Position numbers and translations under genes: made by a program. A DNA stretch of 64,000 nt. Origin: Rhizobium tibeticum (lineage in GTDB: Bacteria > Pseudomonadota > Alphaproteobacteria > Rhizobiales > Rhizobiaceae). The stretch's first letter is position 1. Each line of letters starts with the position of its first letter. Shown here piece after piece: positions 32,187 to 40,999 of this stretch. The DNA is taken from NCBI RefSeq assembly GCF_900110205.1, contig NZ_FOCV01000032.1, forward strand, positions 1 through 64,000, in the 5' to 3' direction. The notes below the pieces were generated by a model. It was not told the DNA's origin. It saw only the letters and a list, made by a program, of their open reading frames with translations, and ran no database searches.

Positions 32187-32930
32187 TCAGCTTGCTGCCC
32201 GCATCGGCGCAAAGGCGCTCATCGCGCCCGTGAAAGGTTTGGCCAGCGGCGATGCATAGGAGCCGCGCTTGCTGGTCGATAGCCCGAGCGACACCAGCGC
32301 CTCCGCCTGCTTGACCGCGGCAGCGACACCGTCAACGACCGGGACGCCGTAAATATCCTGCAGCTCGCGCGCCAGATCGGTCATGCCGGCGCAACCGAGA
32401 ACGATCGCCTCCGCCCCATCGTCCGAGAGCGCCCGTTCGATCTCGGCTCGCAACTTGTCGATGGCTCCCGACGCGGGGTCTTCGAGCTGAAGAACCGGTA
32501 TGTCCGATGCGCGCACCTTTGCACGTGCGCCCATGCCATAGCGCCGGACGAGATTGTCGATCAGAACGCGCGAGCGCTCCAGCGTCGTCACGACGGTAAA
32601 GCGTTGCGCCAGGAAGCCGGCCGTCGCGACCGCGGACTCGCAAAGCCCGAGCACCGGCACATCGGCAAAGCTGCGCGCGGCATCAAGCCCGGTATCGTCG
32701 AAGCAGGCGATGATGGCCGCGTCATAGCCACCGGCCTTCTGTTCCTTCAGTTCGCTGAGAAGCCCCGGGATTGCCAAGGCACCGTCGTAATGCCCCTCGA
32801 TCGAGACCGGCCCCATACGGGAGGTCGCAGCAATAATCTCGGTGCCCGAGGCCGCGACCGCGCGGGCAGCGACAGCCGCCTTCTCGGTCATGGAAGCCGT
32901 TGTATTGGGATTGACGAGAAGAATGCGCAT
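32187..32930 (-). CDS. Hydantoin / Asp-Glu racemase
   Basis: The 247-aa Asp/Glu/hydantoin racemase superfamily protein begins MRILLVNPNTTASMTEKAAV. The two catalytic Cys are Cys76 (AAIIACFDDTGLDAARS) and Cys180 (AIVLGCAGMTDLA). These are the thiol pair of cofactor-independent racemases such as HyuA. It would racemise 5-substituted hydantoins or a related amide. Its place inside an ABC transporter operon with a flavin reductase suggests uptake and catabolism of a cyclic ureide or chiral amide. ATG is 4 bp after the preceding permease stop. Confidence 0.8.
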   Translation of the reverse strand: MRILLVNPNTTASMTEKAAVAARAVAASGTEIIAATSRMGPVSIEGHYDGALAIPGLLSELKEQKAGGYDAAIIACFDDTGLDAARSFADVPVLGLCESAVATAGFLAQRFTVVTTLERSRVLIDNLVRRYGMGARAKVRASDIPVLQLEDPASGAIDKLRAEIERALSDDGAEAIVLGCAGMTDLARELQDIYGVPVVDGVAAAVKQAEALVSLGLSTSKRGSYASPLAKPFTGAMSAFAPMRAAS

Positions 32931-32934
32931 GAAA

Positions 32935-33756
32935 TCAACTTGTTTTTGCTTGGCGCCGGCGCAGCATGAGCATGATGCCGAGCGCGACGAGAATGATGGT
33001 GAAGGAAAACAGCGTCGTCACCGTTCCGAGCGCGTAGAGCACTGGCGTCGTGACGTTGGTGGTCATGCCGTAGATTTCGAGCGGCAGCGTGTTGTAGCTG
33101 CCCGATGTCATCAGCGTACGAGCGAATTCGTCATAAGAGAGCGTGAAGCCGAAGAGGCCGACGCCGATCAGGCTTGGCGCAATCATTGGCAGCACGACAT
33201 GCCTGAAAGTCTGCCAGGAGGTCGCGCCAAGATCGCGCGCCGCCTCTTCATAGGCGGGGGAGAAGCGGTTGAAGACGGCAAACATGATCAGCACGCCGAA
33301 GGGCAGCGTCCATGTCAGATGCGCGCCGAAAGCGGATGAATACCAGGCTGGCTTCAGGCCGCTTTGCTGGAACACTACGCCGATCCCGAGCGAGATGATG
33401 ATCGATGGAACGACGAGGCTTGCGACGGTCGCATAAAAAAGCACGGTCGAACCGCGGAAGCGGCGCCGGAACGCCAGGCCTGCGAGCAGCGAAACGACAA
33501 CGGTTACCACCATCACCATCAGCCCGAGCGTGAAGGAGCGACGAAAAGATGCGCCGAAGTCCCCGACCGCCTGCTTCTCGAAGAGGTTGAAAAACCAATG
33601 AACGGATACCCCGTTCAGCGGGAACGTCAGGCCGCCATCCGGTCCCTGGAAGGACAGGATCAGGATCGCCGACAGCGGTCCGTAGAGAAACAGCACGAAG
33701 ATGAGGAAGAACGCCGCGAGCACGTAGAATTCGAAGGTGCGCTTCTCGTGGTTCAT
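32935..33756 (-). CDS. PotC-type ABC transporter permease
   Basis: The 273-aa inner-membrane permease of the spermidine/putrescine (PotC) family starts TFEFYVLAAFFLIFVLFLYG. The conserved EAA loop is YEEAARDLGATSWQTFRHVV LPMIAPSLIGVGLFGFTLS and the region after it contains FTLSYDEFARTLMTSG, the PotC signature. About six membrane segments. It partners with the PotB-type permease, whose stop lies 1 bp upstream. Confidence 0.9.
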   Translation of the reverse strand: MNHEKRTFEFYVLAAFFLIFVLFLYGPLSAILILSFQGPDGGLTFPLNGVSVHWFFNLFEKQAVGDFGASFRRSFTLGLMVMVVTVVVSLLAGLAFRRRFRGSTVLFYATVASLVVPSIIISLGIGVVFQQSGLKPAWYSSAFGAHLTWTLPFGVLIMFAVFNRFSPAYEEAARDLGATSWQTFRHVVLPMIAPSLIGVGLFGFTLSYDEFARTLMTSGSYNTLPLEIYGMTTNVTTPVLYALGTVTTLFSFTIILVALGIMLMLRRRQAKTS

Positions 33757-33757
33757 C

Positions 33758-34672
33758 TCACAGCTCCTTGCGGATATCGACGACGCGCAGGATCGCGGCG
33801 ACCATCAGGAGGACCACCACCAGCAGCACCACTGCATTGGCGGCAGCGGCCGGATATTGCAGCAGCGACATCTGGTTCTTCATCATCAGCGCCACGGAGG
33901 CGCTCTGGCCGCCGGACATGACCTGGACGGTCGAGAAATCGGCCATGACGAGGGTGACGACGAAAATCGTCCCGATCGCCATGCCGGGCTTTGCAAGTGG
34001 TAGAACGACGTTCCAGAGGATCTGCCAGCCGCTGGCGCCGGCGTCGCGCGCCGCCTCGAACAGTGAGCGATCGATGCGCATCAGCGTATTGAAGATCGGC
34101 GTTACCATGAACAGCGTGTAGAGGTGCACCATGGCAAGGACGACGGCGAAATCGGAATAGAGCAGCCATTCGATCGGCTGCGGCACGATGCCCATCTGAA
34201 CCAGCGCCGAGTTGACGAGCCCGTTACGGCCGAGCACCGGGATCCAGGAGATCATGCGAATGATGTTCGAGGTCATGAACGGCACGGTGCAGACCAGGAA
34301 AAGGATCATCTGCGTCGTCGTGCGGCGGATGTGGAAGGCAAGGAAGTAGGCGACCCAGAAGCCGATGAAGAGCGTCAAGCCCCAGACGATCACCGTGAAT
34401 TTCAGGGTGTTGAGATAGGTTTTCCATGTGACCCATGAACCGAGGGTATCGGTGTAGTTCATGGTCAGAAAGGCCGGGTAAAGACCTGCGAAATCATAGT
34501 CCCAGAAGCTGACGACCGCGATCATGGCAATCGGCAGGATGAAGAAGAAACCGAGAATGAGGATCAGCGGCGTCGCCTGCAGATAGGACGCAGTCCATGC
34601 CGGCCATCCGATCGTTCGACGGCTTGACTGTTGCGATTGTTGCTCGGCCTGCGAAGACGCGATCGTGGCCAT
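33758..34672 (-). CDS. PotB-type ABC transporter permease
   Basis: 304 aa from ATG 34672 (a much longer upstream extension in frame covers the SBP gene on its shadow phase and is not used). Typical PotB features are VVSFWDYDFAGLYPAFLTMN in the first periplasmic loop, FLVCTVPFMTSNIIRMISWI and the EAA loop RIDRSLFEAARDAGASGWQI LWNVVLPLAKPGMAIG. Together with the PotC-type permease it forms the channel of an importer of the polyamine/compatible-compound class. Confidence 0.9.
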   Translation of the reverse strand: MATIASSQAEQQSQQSSRRTIGWPAWTASYLQATPLILILGFFFILPIAMIAVVSFWDYDFAGLYPAFLTMNYTDTLGSWVTWKTYLNTLKFTVIVWGLTLFIGFWVAYFLAFHIRRTTTQMILFLVCTVPFMTSNIIRMISWIPVLGRNGLVNSALVQMGIVPQPIEWLLYSDFAVVLAMVHLYTLFMVTPIFNTLMRIDRSLFEAARDAGASGWQILWNVVLPLAKPGMAIGTIFVVTLVMADFSTVQVMSGGQSASVALMMKNQMSLLQYPAAAANAVVLLVVVLLMVAAILRVVDIRKEL

Positions 34673-34696
34673 GTTCCGGTCTCTCCGTTGTGGACA

Positions 34697-34725
34697 CCCT
34701 CTCCCCAAAGGAACTGGGGAGAGGG
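34697..34725. repeat. Intergenic palindrome between SBP and permease genes
   Basis: CCCTCTCCCC and GGGGAGAGGG form a perfect 10-bp stem with a 9-base loop. It lies between the binding protein and PotB-type genes and resembles intergenic palindromic repeats scattered in rhizobial genomes. It may stabilise the upstream binding-protein mRNA. Confidence 0.6.
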
Positions 34726-34745
34726 CCTGGCAGAAGCGGTATGCC

Positions 34746-36044
34746 TTAAGCGGCGATGAACTCGTTCCAGCGTCGAACCATGTAGCGGTCTTCGTCCATG
34801 ACGGAGTTCCAGCACGCGACATGACCCATGCGTTCTTCGAACGAACCACCGTCGCGAACGGCGCCGGCCTTCTCCATGACTTTGCCTTCCGGTGAGAGGA
34901 CATCGCCCTGCGCCGCCTTGCCTTCGATCCAGTAACCCCATTCATCGGCGGTCATGAACTTCTTGGCAGTCTCCATGCAGGCCGAGTAATAGCCTTGGCG
35001 GTTGAGGTAGCCGCCGACCCAGCCGGACGTGTACCAGTTGATGTATTCGTATGCCGCGTCGAGCTGAGCACCCTTCAAGTGCGAGGCAAGGCCGAGACCG
35101 CCGCCCCACGAACGATAGCCTTCCTTGAGCGGCTGATACTTGCAGGCGATGCCCTTCGAACGGACGGCGGCAACGGCCGGCGACCACATGGACTGGATAA
35201 CGACTTCGCCAGAGGCCATCAGGTTGACGGACTCGTCGAAGCTCTTCCAGAAGGCACGGAACTGGCCATCCTGCTTTGCCTTGATCAGGAACTCGATCGT
35301 CTTGTCGATCTCTTCCTTGGTCATGTTGCCCTTGTCGGCATATGTAATGTTGCCCAAGGCTTCCATGATCATCGCGGCGTCCATGATGCCGATCGACGGG
35401 ATGTTGAGGATCGAGGTCTTGCCCTTGAACTTCGGGTCCATGATATCGGCCCAGGTGTTGATCTCGCGGCCGACGAGGTCAGGGCGAATACCCAGCGTAT
35501 CGGCATTGTAGATCGTCGGCATCATGGTGAAGAATTCGGTCTCGCCCTTGGCGAAAGTCTTGGCATCCTTGCTTTCGACGTAGCCGACCGTGTGCGGCGC
35601 CGTGCCCTGAGCGATAACGCTGTCTGGCTTCAGTTTGCCTGTCTTGAACAGCGGCACGACCTGGTCGTAATACTTCAGCTTCTTCGTTTCCATCGGCTGG
35701 ATGACGCCAGTCGGATAGACCTTCTTCAGGATCCAGTATTCGATATCGGCGATGTCGTAGCTGTCTGGCTGCGTCACGGCGCGCTGGGCGGCAGCGTCGG
35801 AATCGGTTGCCGTCATCTCGAGTGTGATGCCAAGGTCCTTTTTGCACTGCTCGGCGATGGCGTTGATGTTCGAAACGCCGGTGCCGAACTGACGAAGTGT
35901 GATGTTCGACTGTGCCCAGATGGTCGGGAAGCCAGTGATCAGGCCGGAGCCCGCGGCTGCACCGATGGCGGCAGCGCCAGTCTTCAGCAGGCTACGGCGG
36001 GAAATAGCCGGTTTCGTCTTGGTCGTGTTCTTTTCAGTTGTCAT
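34746..36044 (-). CDS. PotD-type ABC substrate-binding protein (Tat signal)
   Basis: 432 aa; start ATG 36044 behind GGGGA. Twin-arginine leader ISRRSLLKTGAAAIGAAAGS with cleavage near IWAQSN. The family 1-type binding protein of spermidine/putrescine-like importers: KGETEFFTMMPTIYNADTLG, then INTWADIMDPKFKGKTSILN IPSIGIMDAA and GEVVIQSMWSPAVAAVRSKG. Ligand probably a polyamine-like or ureide compound, to be read with the racemase in the operon. Followed by the intergenic palindrome. Confidence 0.9.
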   Translation of the reverse strand: MTTEKNTTKTKPAISRRSLLKTGAAAIGAAAGSGLITGFPTIWAQSNITLRQFGTGVSNINAIAEQCKKDLGITLEMTATDSDAAAQRAVTQPDSYDIADIEYWILKKVYPTGVIQPMETKKLKYYDQVVPLFKTGKLKPDSVIAQGTAPHTVGYVESKDAKTFAKGETEFFTMMPTIYNADTLGIRPDLVGREINTWADIMDPKFKGKTSILNIPSIGIMDAAMIMEALGNITYADKGNMTKEEIDKTIEFLIKAKQDGQFRAFWKSFDESVNLMASGEVVIQSMWSPAVAAVRSKGIACKYQPLKEGYRSWGGGLGLASHLKGAQLDAAYEYINWYTSGWVGGYLNRQGYYSACMETAKKFMTADEWGYWIEGKAAQGDVLSPEGKVMEKAGAVRDGGSFEERMGHVACWNSVMDEDRYMVRRWNEFIAA

Positions 36045-36073
36045 GTCAGTTCCCCTTTTTTTGGTGGTGAGGT

Positions 36074-37156
36074 TCATGCATGGCCAAGGAGGATCGCGTC
36101 CTCCAGAGCCCAACTCAGAGACACCGCATCGCCGACCGATACGGGTTTGGCGAAGTAGTCGCCGTCATTCGCGATGACCGTGAAGTCGTCACTGCCCGCG
36201 CCGACGACGGTGATCTTCACCGACGCGCCGCGATATTCGATGTTGGAGACGATGCCGTTGAAGCCGAGCGTCTTGTCGGCGGTCGCCTCGAGGCGGACGC
36301 GATCAGTGCGGATGCCGATATCGACGCTCTCGCCGACCTGTTTGCCATTGCCGCGCACGCAGAAGGCTTGCCCCTCCGGCGCCTCCAGCGTCGTGACCCC
36401 GTTTTGCGAAGAGACGACACGGCCAGACAGCACGTTGTGATCGCCCATGAAACGGGCGACGAACGCAGTGGCGGGCTCTTCGAACACCTTGCGCGGGGTT
36501 GCCGCCTGCTCGATCTTGCCGTCGTTCATGATGACGATCAGATCGGCCAGCGCCATCGCCTCTTCCTGGCTATGCGTCACATGAACGAAGGTGATGCCGA
36601 GGCTCTTCTGGAGCTTCTTGAGCTCGGCGCGCATGCGGATCTTGAGAAACGGATCAAGTGCCGAAAGCGGCTCGTCGAGCAGCAGCGCCTCCGGATCGGT
36701 GATGAGGGCGCGCGCCAGCGCCACACGCTGTTGCTGGCCGCCCGAAAGCTGAGCCGGCCGCCGCGTCGCATAGGCGTCCATCTGCATCAGCGTCAGCATC
36801 TGCAGCGCCCTGGCGCGACGCTCTTCCTTCTCGACGCCTTTCATCTTCAGGCTGAAGGCGACATTGTCGATGAGGTCTAGGTGCGGAAACAGCGCGTAGG
36901 ACTGGAACATCATGGCAGTGCCGCGCTTGGCCGGTGGAAAATCGGTGACGACGGCATTTCCAAGCCTGATGTCGCCGGAGGAAATACTTTCGTGTCCGGC
37001 GATCATGCGCAGCGTCGACGTCTTGCCGCAGCCCGAAGGCCCAAGGAAGCAGCAGTAGGAACCGGCCGGAATCTTCAGGCTGATGGAATGGACGGCCGTC
37101 GTGGCGCCATACACCTTGGAAACGGATACTATATCGATCTCTGCGGCTTTCGACAT
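36074..37156 (-). CDS. PotA-type ABC transporter ATPase
   Basis: 360 aa, ATG 37156 with GAGGAAG upstream. Walker A FLGPSGCGKTSTLRMIAG, Q-loop MFQSYALFPHLDLIDNVAFS, signature LSGGQQQRVALARALITDPE, Walker B LLLDEPLSALDPFLKIRMRA, switch His in THSQEEAMALADLIV, and a C-terminal TOBE domain (GIRTDRVRLEATADKTLGFN). First gene of the operon, divergent from the GntR gene across a 266-bp region. Confidence 0.9.
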   Translation of the reverse strand: MSKAAEIDIVSVSKVYGATTAVHSISLKIPAGSYCCFLGPSGCGKTSTLRMIAGHESISSGDIRLGNAVVTDFPPAKRGTAMMFQSYALFPHLDLIDNVAFSLKMKGVEKEERRARALQMLTLMQMDAYATRRPAQLSGGQQQRVALARALITDPEALLLDEPLSALDPFLKIRMRAELKKLQKSLGITFVHVTHSQEEAMALADLIVIMNDGKIEQAATPRKVFEEPATAFVARFMGDHNVLSGRVVSSQNGVTTLEAPEGQAFCVRGNGKQVGESVDIGIRTDRVRLEATADKTLGFNGIVSNIEYRGASVKITVVGAGSDDFTVIANDGDYFAKPVSVGDAVSLSWALEDAILLGHA

Positions 37157-37325
37157 CGGTCTTCCTCTGTTTGAGAAAGACAATGCATCTGCCGTGCCAG
37201 TTCCTGTTACGGCGCACAGGCACCGGCAAATCAGAGACTTGTCCCTGAAATCGCCGTTGTCTCAAAATTCAGGCAGGATGCCAGCTTGCACATAAAATAG
37301 GCGATCGTCTGCAATTCGTGCAGAT

Positions 37326-37340
37326 TATCGTATACAATTT
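37326..37340. promoter_or_regulatory. GTATAC-centred operator candidate for GntR-family regulator
   Basis: TATCGTATACAATTT contains the palindromic core GTATAC (37330-37335) in the divergent region between the GntR gene and the ABC operon. FCD-type GntR proteins bind cores of the form TNGTNNACNA. Position and core fit; not proven. Confidence 0.5.
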
Positions 37341-37422
37341 AGTCGCCACTTTGAGAGCAAATTCCATTTAACTTTTGCGGGAAACGCAGATATCATTTCC
37401 CGGTCAAAAGGTATCCGATTTC

Positions 37423-38136
37423 ATGAAATCCTCCGCAAACGCTCTCCAAACCGCCGACGATTCAGCCGATACCGGCACGCAGCAAATCCGCGACGCGATC
37501 CGCGATGCAATCGTGGAACGGCGCCTAGCGCCAGGTACGAAGCTGTCGGAAAGCGACGTTGGCAACCTGTTCAATGTCAGCCGCACACTCGCTCGGGCAG
37601 CCTTGCAGTCCCTTTCCTATGAGGGCCTGGTCAGCGTCGAGAAAAATCGAGGCGCGTTCGTTGCCTACCCTTCGCCCGAAGAGGCGCGCCAGATTTTCGC
37701 CGCCCGTCGTCTCATCGAGCCCGGGATTCTGCGGGAGGCGGCAGCCAGAATTGCGCCTTCGCAGATCCAGCACCTGAAGCAATTACTGCTCGAGGAAGGC
37801 CGACTGATGGGCGAACGCGGTCAGACAGCACGCCGCGCCGAAATCCAGGCTTCCGGCGATTTTCACCTGACGCTTGCGGCGATATCGGGCAACGCCATCA
37901 TGCAGCGTTTCATGGATGAACTCGTCGCGCGCTCCTCGCTCGTGATCGCCCTTTACGGCCAATCGACCATCTCGAGCTGCGGCCATTCCGAGCATGGCAA
38001 CATCGTCGCCGCGATCGAGCGAAGCGATCTGGAGGAGGCTTGCCGGTTGATGCTTCACCACATCGCGCACATCGAGGCGGACCTCGATCTACGCGAACGC
38101 AAGAGTGTCGGCCTCAAGGAAGCCTTCGATCTGTAG
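37423..38136 (+). CDS. GntR-family (FCD domain) transcriptional regulator
   Basis: The 237-aa regulator has an N-terminal wHTH (IRDAIRDAIVERRLAPGTKL SESDVGNLFNVSRTLARAAL QSLSYEGLVSVEKNRGAFVA) and a C-terminal FCD ligand domain (GDFHLTLAAISGNAIMQRFM, with metal-binding Asp/His pattern, then HSEHGNIVAAIERSDLEEAC). Start ATG 37423 is the natural one. Divergent from the PotABCD/racemase/flavin reductase operon, so it is expected to repress it and respond to its substrate. Confidence 0.85.
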   Translation: MKSSANALQTADDSADTGTQQIRDAIRDAIVERRLAPGTKLSESDVGNLFNVSRTLARAALQSLSYEGLVSVEKNRGAFVAYPSPEEARQIFAARRLIEPGILREAAARIAPSQIQHLKQLLLEEGRLMGERGQTARRAEIQASGDFHLTLAAISGNAIMQRFMDELVARSSLVIALYGQSTISSCGHSEHGNIVAAIERSDLEEACRLMLHHIAHIEADLDLRERKSVGLKEAFDL

Positions 38137-38288
38137 CAAGATTTTAGCGTTGGGTCCTGCCGCAGCGCACGCCGAGCGTTTCGGCAACCAACATGCAGGC
38201 CAGAACCTCAATTGTGTTCGGGCAACATCGACATAGTTTAGCTCATTTACTTCACTGCGGCGGTGCAAGCCAGTCGGCGCCTGCATCG

Positions 38289-39827
38289 TCAGCAGGCGGC
38301 CATTTCACGCTCCATCGCCACCTCGATCATCAGATTGTCAACGTCACGGGAAATCGAAGCGGCAGCCAATACATGTCCGTCACGCGTGAAGCGCAGCAGA
38401 CAGTCCCTGCCGGCGATGTCCCCTTCGACCGTGATCTTGTCCCATCGTTCGGCATGGCCGACATAATTGATCCTGACGTCGTAGTGCTGGCTCCAGAAGA
38501 ACGGCACGGCTGCGAACTTTTCGTTCCGGCCGAGCATATTGAGCGCCGCGGTTTGCCCCTGCCTCTCAGCAACCACCCAATGTTCGACGCGGATGTTCTC
38601 TCCGCTATTGGGATCGGGCCATCGCGCAATATCACCGGCCGCGAAAATTCCAGGTGCGCTGGTTTCCAAAAAGCTATTCACGACGACGCCGCGATCAACA
38701 GTCAGCCCCGCCATTTCGGCGAGGCTGGTGCGCGGCCGTACGCCGATACCGGCCACAACAAGATCGGCGGCTAGCGCATGGCCGCTGCGAAGTTTCACCT
38801 CGCCGCCCTTGATGCTGCTCGCAATCTCCTCCATGTGAAAAACGACCCCGTTCTTCTCGTGAAGGGTCCGGATAAAATCGCCCATCTGTGGACCCAGAAC
38901 CCGCCCCAGTGGCTGCTTGTCGGGTGCGACGACGTGGACGTCGATTCTGCGAGAGCGCAGGGCTGCGGCGACTTCGAGGCCGATAAAACTGGCGCCAAGC
39001 ACGACGATGCGCTTGGCAGTCTTGGCCTGCTCAATGATGGCACGGCAGTCGGCAAGCGAGCGTAGCGTATGAACATGGGGCCGGTCGGCGCCTGGAATGG
39101 TCAGGTGAACGGGTTCTGCACCGGTCGCCAGCAGCAACCTGTCGTAGGGAATCGAGCCTCCGTCAGCGAGGATGACCTCACGTGTGTGCGGATCGACGCG
39201 AACTGCTTGCGTACCGAGACGGAGGTCAATCTGGTTTTTCGAATAGTAGCTCTCCCCCCGCAGTGGGACCCAGTCCTCCGGCGCCTTCCCGGCAAGGTAG
39301 TCCTTTGAAAGGTTCGGCCGGTCGACAGGCGGCGCTTCGTCGTCGCTGAGCATGACAATGCTTCCCGGATACTGCTCTCGCCGCAGCCTCTCGGCCGCGG
39401 CAAAGCCGGCCGCACCGCCGCCGACGATGACGATCTTCCCCGGCATTGCTTCCACAGAAGGCTCGCTTATTGTTGGTTCTGCACGCTTTCGCTTTCCGAC
39501 CACGAAGATCTTGCCGTCGCGCTGCTCCACCGACCAGCATGCCAGCGGCCTGAAGGCCGGTGCGCGCAGAGCCTCCCCTGTTCTCAAGTCGAAACATGCG
39601 TGATGCCAAGGGCAGCGGACGGCGTCGCCGGCCACCAGACCGTCGACAAGGGGACCGTTGTAGTGCGTGCAATGTGCGTCAACGGCGAATATCTGCGGCC
39701 CGCGACGCACGAGCAACACCTGCGTATCGCCAAAATGGCCAACCAGCTTGCTGCCGTCGGGAAGATCGGCAAGTCCGACACCTTGCACCAAGTCTGGCCC
39801 AGTTGTGTTCGTGTGCTTAGGAGTCAT
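38289..39827 (-). CDS. Rieske-ferredoxin / FAD-NAD(P) reductase fusion
   Basis: The 512-aa product has an N-terminal Rieske domain with ligands Cys53, His55 (CTH), Cys72 and His75 (CPWHH). It is fused to a pyridine-nucleotide-disulfide oxidoreductase with FAD motif GKIVIVGGGAAGFAAAERLR and NAD motif RIVVLGASFIGLEVAAAL, ending in GIFAAGDIARWPD. It is of the AIFM3/Rieske-reductase type, which passes electrons from NAD(P)H to a Rieske cluster. AAGGAGAAGAAGA precedes ATG 39827. It follows the sugar ABC operon on the same strand after about 200 bp with a large inverted repeat, so it may be a separate unit. Partner oxygenase not seen. Confidence 0.85.
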   Translation of the reverse strand: MTPKHTNTTGPDLVQGVGLADLPDGSKLVGHFGDTQVLLVRRGPQIFAVDAHCTHYNGPLVDGLVAGDAVRCPWHHACFDLRTGEALRAPAFRPLACWSVEQRDGKIFVVGKRKRAEPTISEPSVEAMPGKIVIVGGGAAGFAAAERLRREQYPGSIVMLSDDEAPPVDRPNLSKDYLAGKAPEDWVPLRGESYYSKNQIDLRLGTQAVRVDPHTREVILADGGSIPYDRLLLATGAEPVHLTIPGADRPHVHTLRSLADCRAIIEQAKTAKRIVVLGASFIGLEVAAALRSRRIDVHVVAPDKQPLGRVLGPQMGDFIRTLHEKNGVVFHMEEIASSIKGGEVKLRSGHALAADLVVAGIGVRPRTSLAEMAGLTVDRGVVVNSFLETSAPGIFAAGDIARWPDPNSGENIRVEHWVVAERQGQTAALNMLGRNEKFAAVPFFWSQHYDVRINYVGHAERWDKITVEGDIAGRDCLLRFTRDGHVLAAASISRDVDNLMIEVAMEREMAAC

Positions 39828-39997
39828 TCTTCTTCTCCTTGGCTTTAGAGGTCGCCTCGGCGGGGCGAAGGGCGAACTTTGTGTCGCACTGCCTTTGATC
39901 TCAGTGTTGCGGCTGCCGAGCCAAAGCAGAAAAGACAAAGCGTTGAAGGGCTGGTCTGCGCCGAGCCCGTCTTCATTGACGACGGCATCTGCAGGTT

Positions 39998-40021
39998 GGG
40001 CGGGCGGCCTGCCGCCCGCCC
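39998..40021. other. GC-rich inverted repeat between sugar-binding protein and Rieske gene
   Basis: GGGCGGGCGG (39998-40007) and CCGCCCGCCC (40012-40021) form a perfect 10-bp stem with a 4-base loop. There is no T-run on either side; a stabilising or partly terminating hairpin at the end of the sugar ABC operon is likely. Confidence 0.55.
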
Positions 40022-40030
40022 CGGCATTGT

Positions 40031-40999
40031 TTAAAGCCCGTTGTCCTTCATGATCTGTGCGGCGTTGTCCTTGGTGATTTTCATTGTGTTGAGGGTCACC
40101 GTCTTCTCGACCTTCTCACCGTTCAAAAACTTTATCGCCTGGCGCAGACCTTCGGCTCCGGGCGTCGCATAGAGGAAAGTGGCGCTAAGTTCGCCGTTGT
40201 TCACCCAGGTCACGCCTTCGCCAGGCAGACCGTCAATGCCTATGAATTTGATTTCCTTTTCCCGGCCTGCATCCTTAGCGGCGAGATAGGCGCCGTAAGC
40301 CATGGGATCGTTGTGCCCATACACCAGATCGATCTTTTCATTATTGCGCAGCGCCGTGGCCATGATGTTATAGGCTTGGTCCTGCTTCCAATCGCCCGAC
40401 TGTTGATCCAACAGGTTCTTGATGCCGGGTTCCTTGTCCGTGAACTCATGGAAACCGTCATGCCGGTCATGCGCCGGCTGCGTTCCCATTCCTCCCCATA
40501 TTTCCACGACGTTGCCCTGCGCTTTGCCTTTCCCACCCAGCAACTCGACAGCGTATTCCCCCGCCGCGCGGCCGATCAGTTTGTTGTCGCCGCCGACGAA
40601 CTGATTGTATTTGTCCGTGTCGACATTGCGGTCGAGGACGAATACGGGAATTTTTGCATCGATCGCCTGCTGGACGACGCCGGTCAGCCCCGCTGATTCC
40701 TTTGGCGAGACGAGCAACGCGTCCACTTCCTGACGGATCAGGTTTTCGACATCGGCCACTTGCTTCTCGGTCTTGTCTCCGCCATCGGTGATAATCAGTT
40801 CGACTTCGGGGTGCTTGGCAGCTTCGGCGACGATGTCCTTGTTGAACTGCGCACGCCAGGGCTCGATCGTGGTCGCCTGAGAGAAGCCGATGCGCCACTT
40901 CTTGTCTTGGGCAAGGGCATCTCGCGAGGGAAGCAGGGCAGTTGTTGCGGCAAGCGCTGCGGCAAGAACGGCCAGTCTCATGATGTCGCGACGTTTCAT
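40031..40999 (-). CDS. Sugar ABC transporter substrate-binding protein (ribose/RbsB type)
   Basis: 322 aa, ATG 40999 with GGGAGGAAACG upstream. Signal peptide (AALAATTALLPSRDALA). Type I periplasmic binding fold: WRIGFSQATTIEPWRAQFNK, then LIITDGGDKTEKQVADVENL IRQEVDALLVSPKESAGL and GHNDPMAYGAYLAAKDAG. The 'Q-FVGGDN--IGR' hinge segment is typical of CUT2 binding proteins for ribose-, xylose- or cyclitol-like sugars. Overlaps the permease gene by 4 bp. The sugar cannot be named from sequence. Confidence 0.85.
   Translation of the reverse strand: MKRRDIMRLAVLAAALAATTALLPSRDALAQDKKWRIGFSQATTIEPWRAQFNKDIVAEAAKHPEVELIITDGGDKTEKQVADVENLIRQEVDALLVSPKESAGLTGVVQQAIDAKIPVFVLDRNVDTDKYNQFVGGDNKLIGRAAGEYAVELLGGKGKAQGNVVEIWGGMGTQPAHDRHDGFHEFTDKEPGIKNLLDQQSGDWKQDQAYNIMATALRNNEKIDLVYGHNDPMAYGAYLAAKDAGREKEIKFIGIDGLPGEGVTWVNNGELSATFLYATPGAEGLRQAIKFLNGEKVEKTVTLNTMKITKDNAAQIMKDNGL

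Noticed and set aside
34995..36158. 387-aa plus-strand frame opposite the PotD-type gene
   Set aside because: Antisense to a Tat-signal binding protein with clear family motifs.
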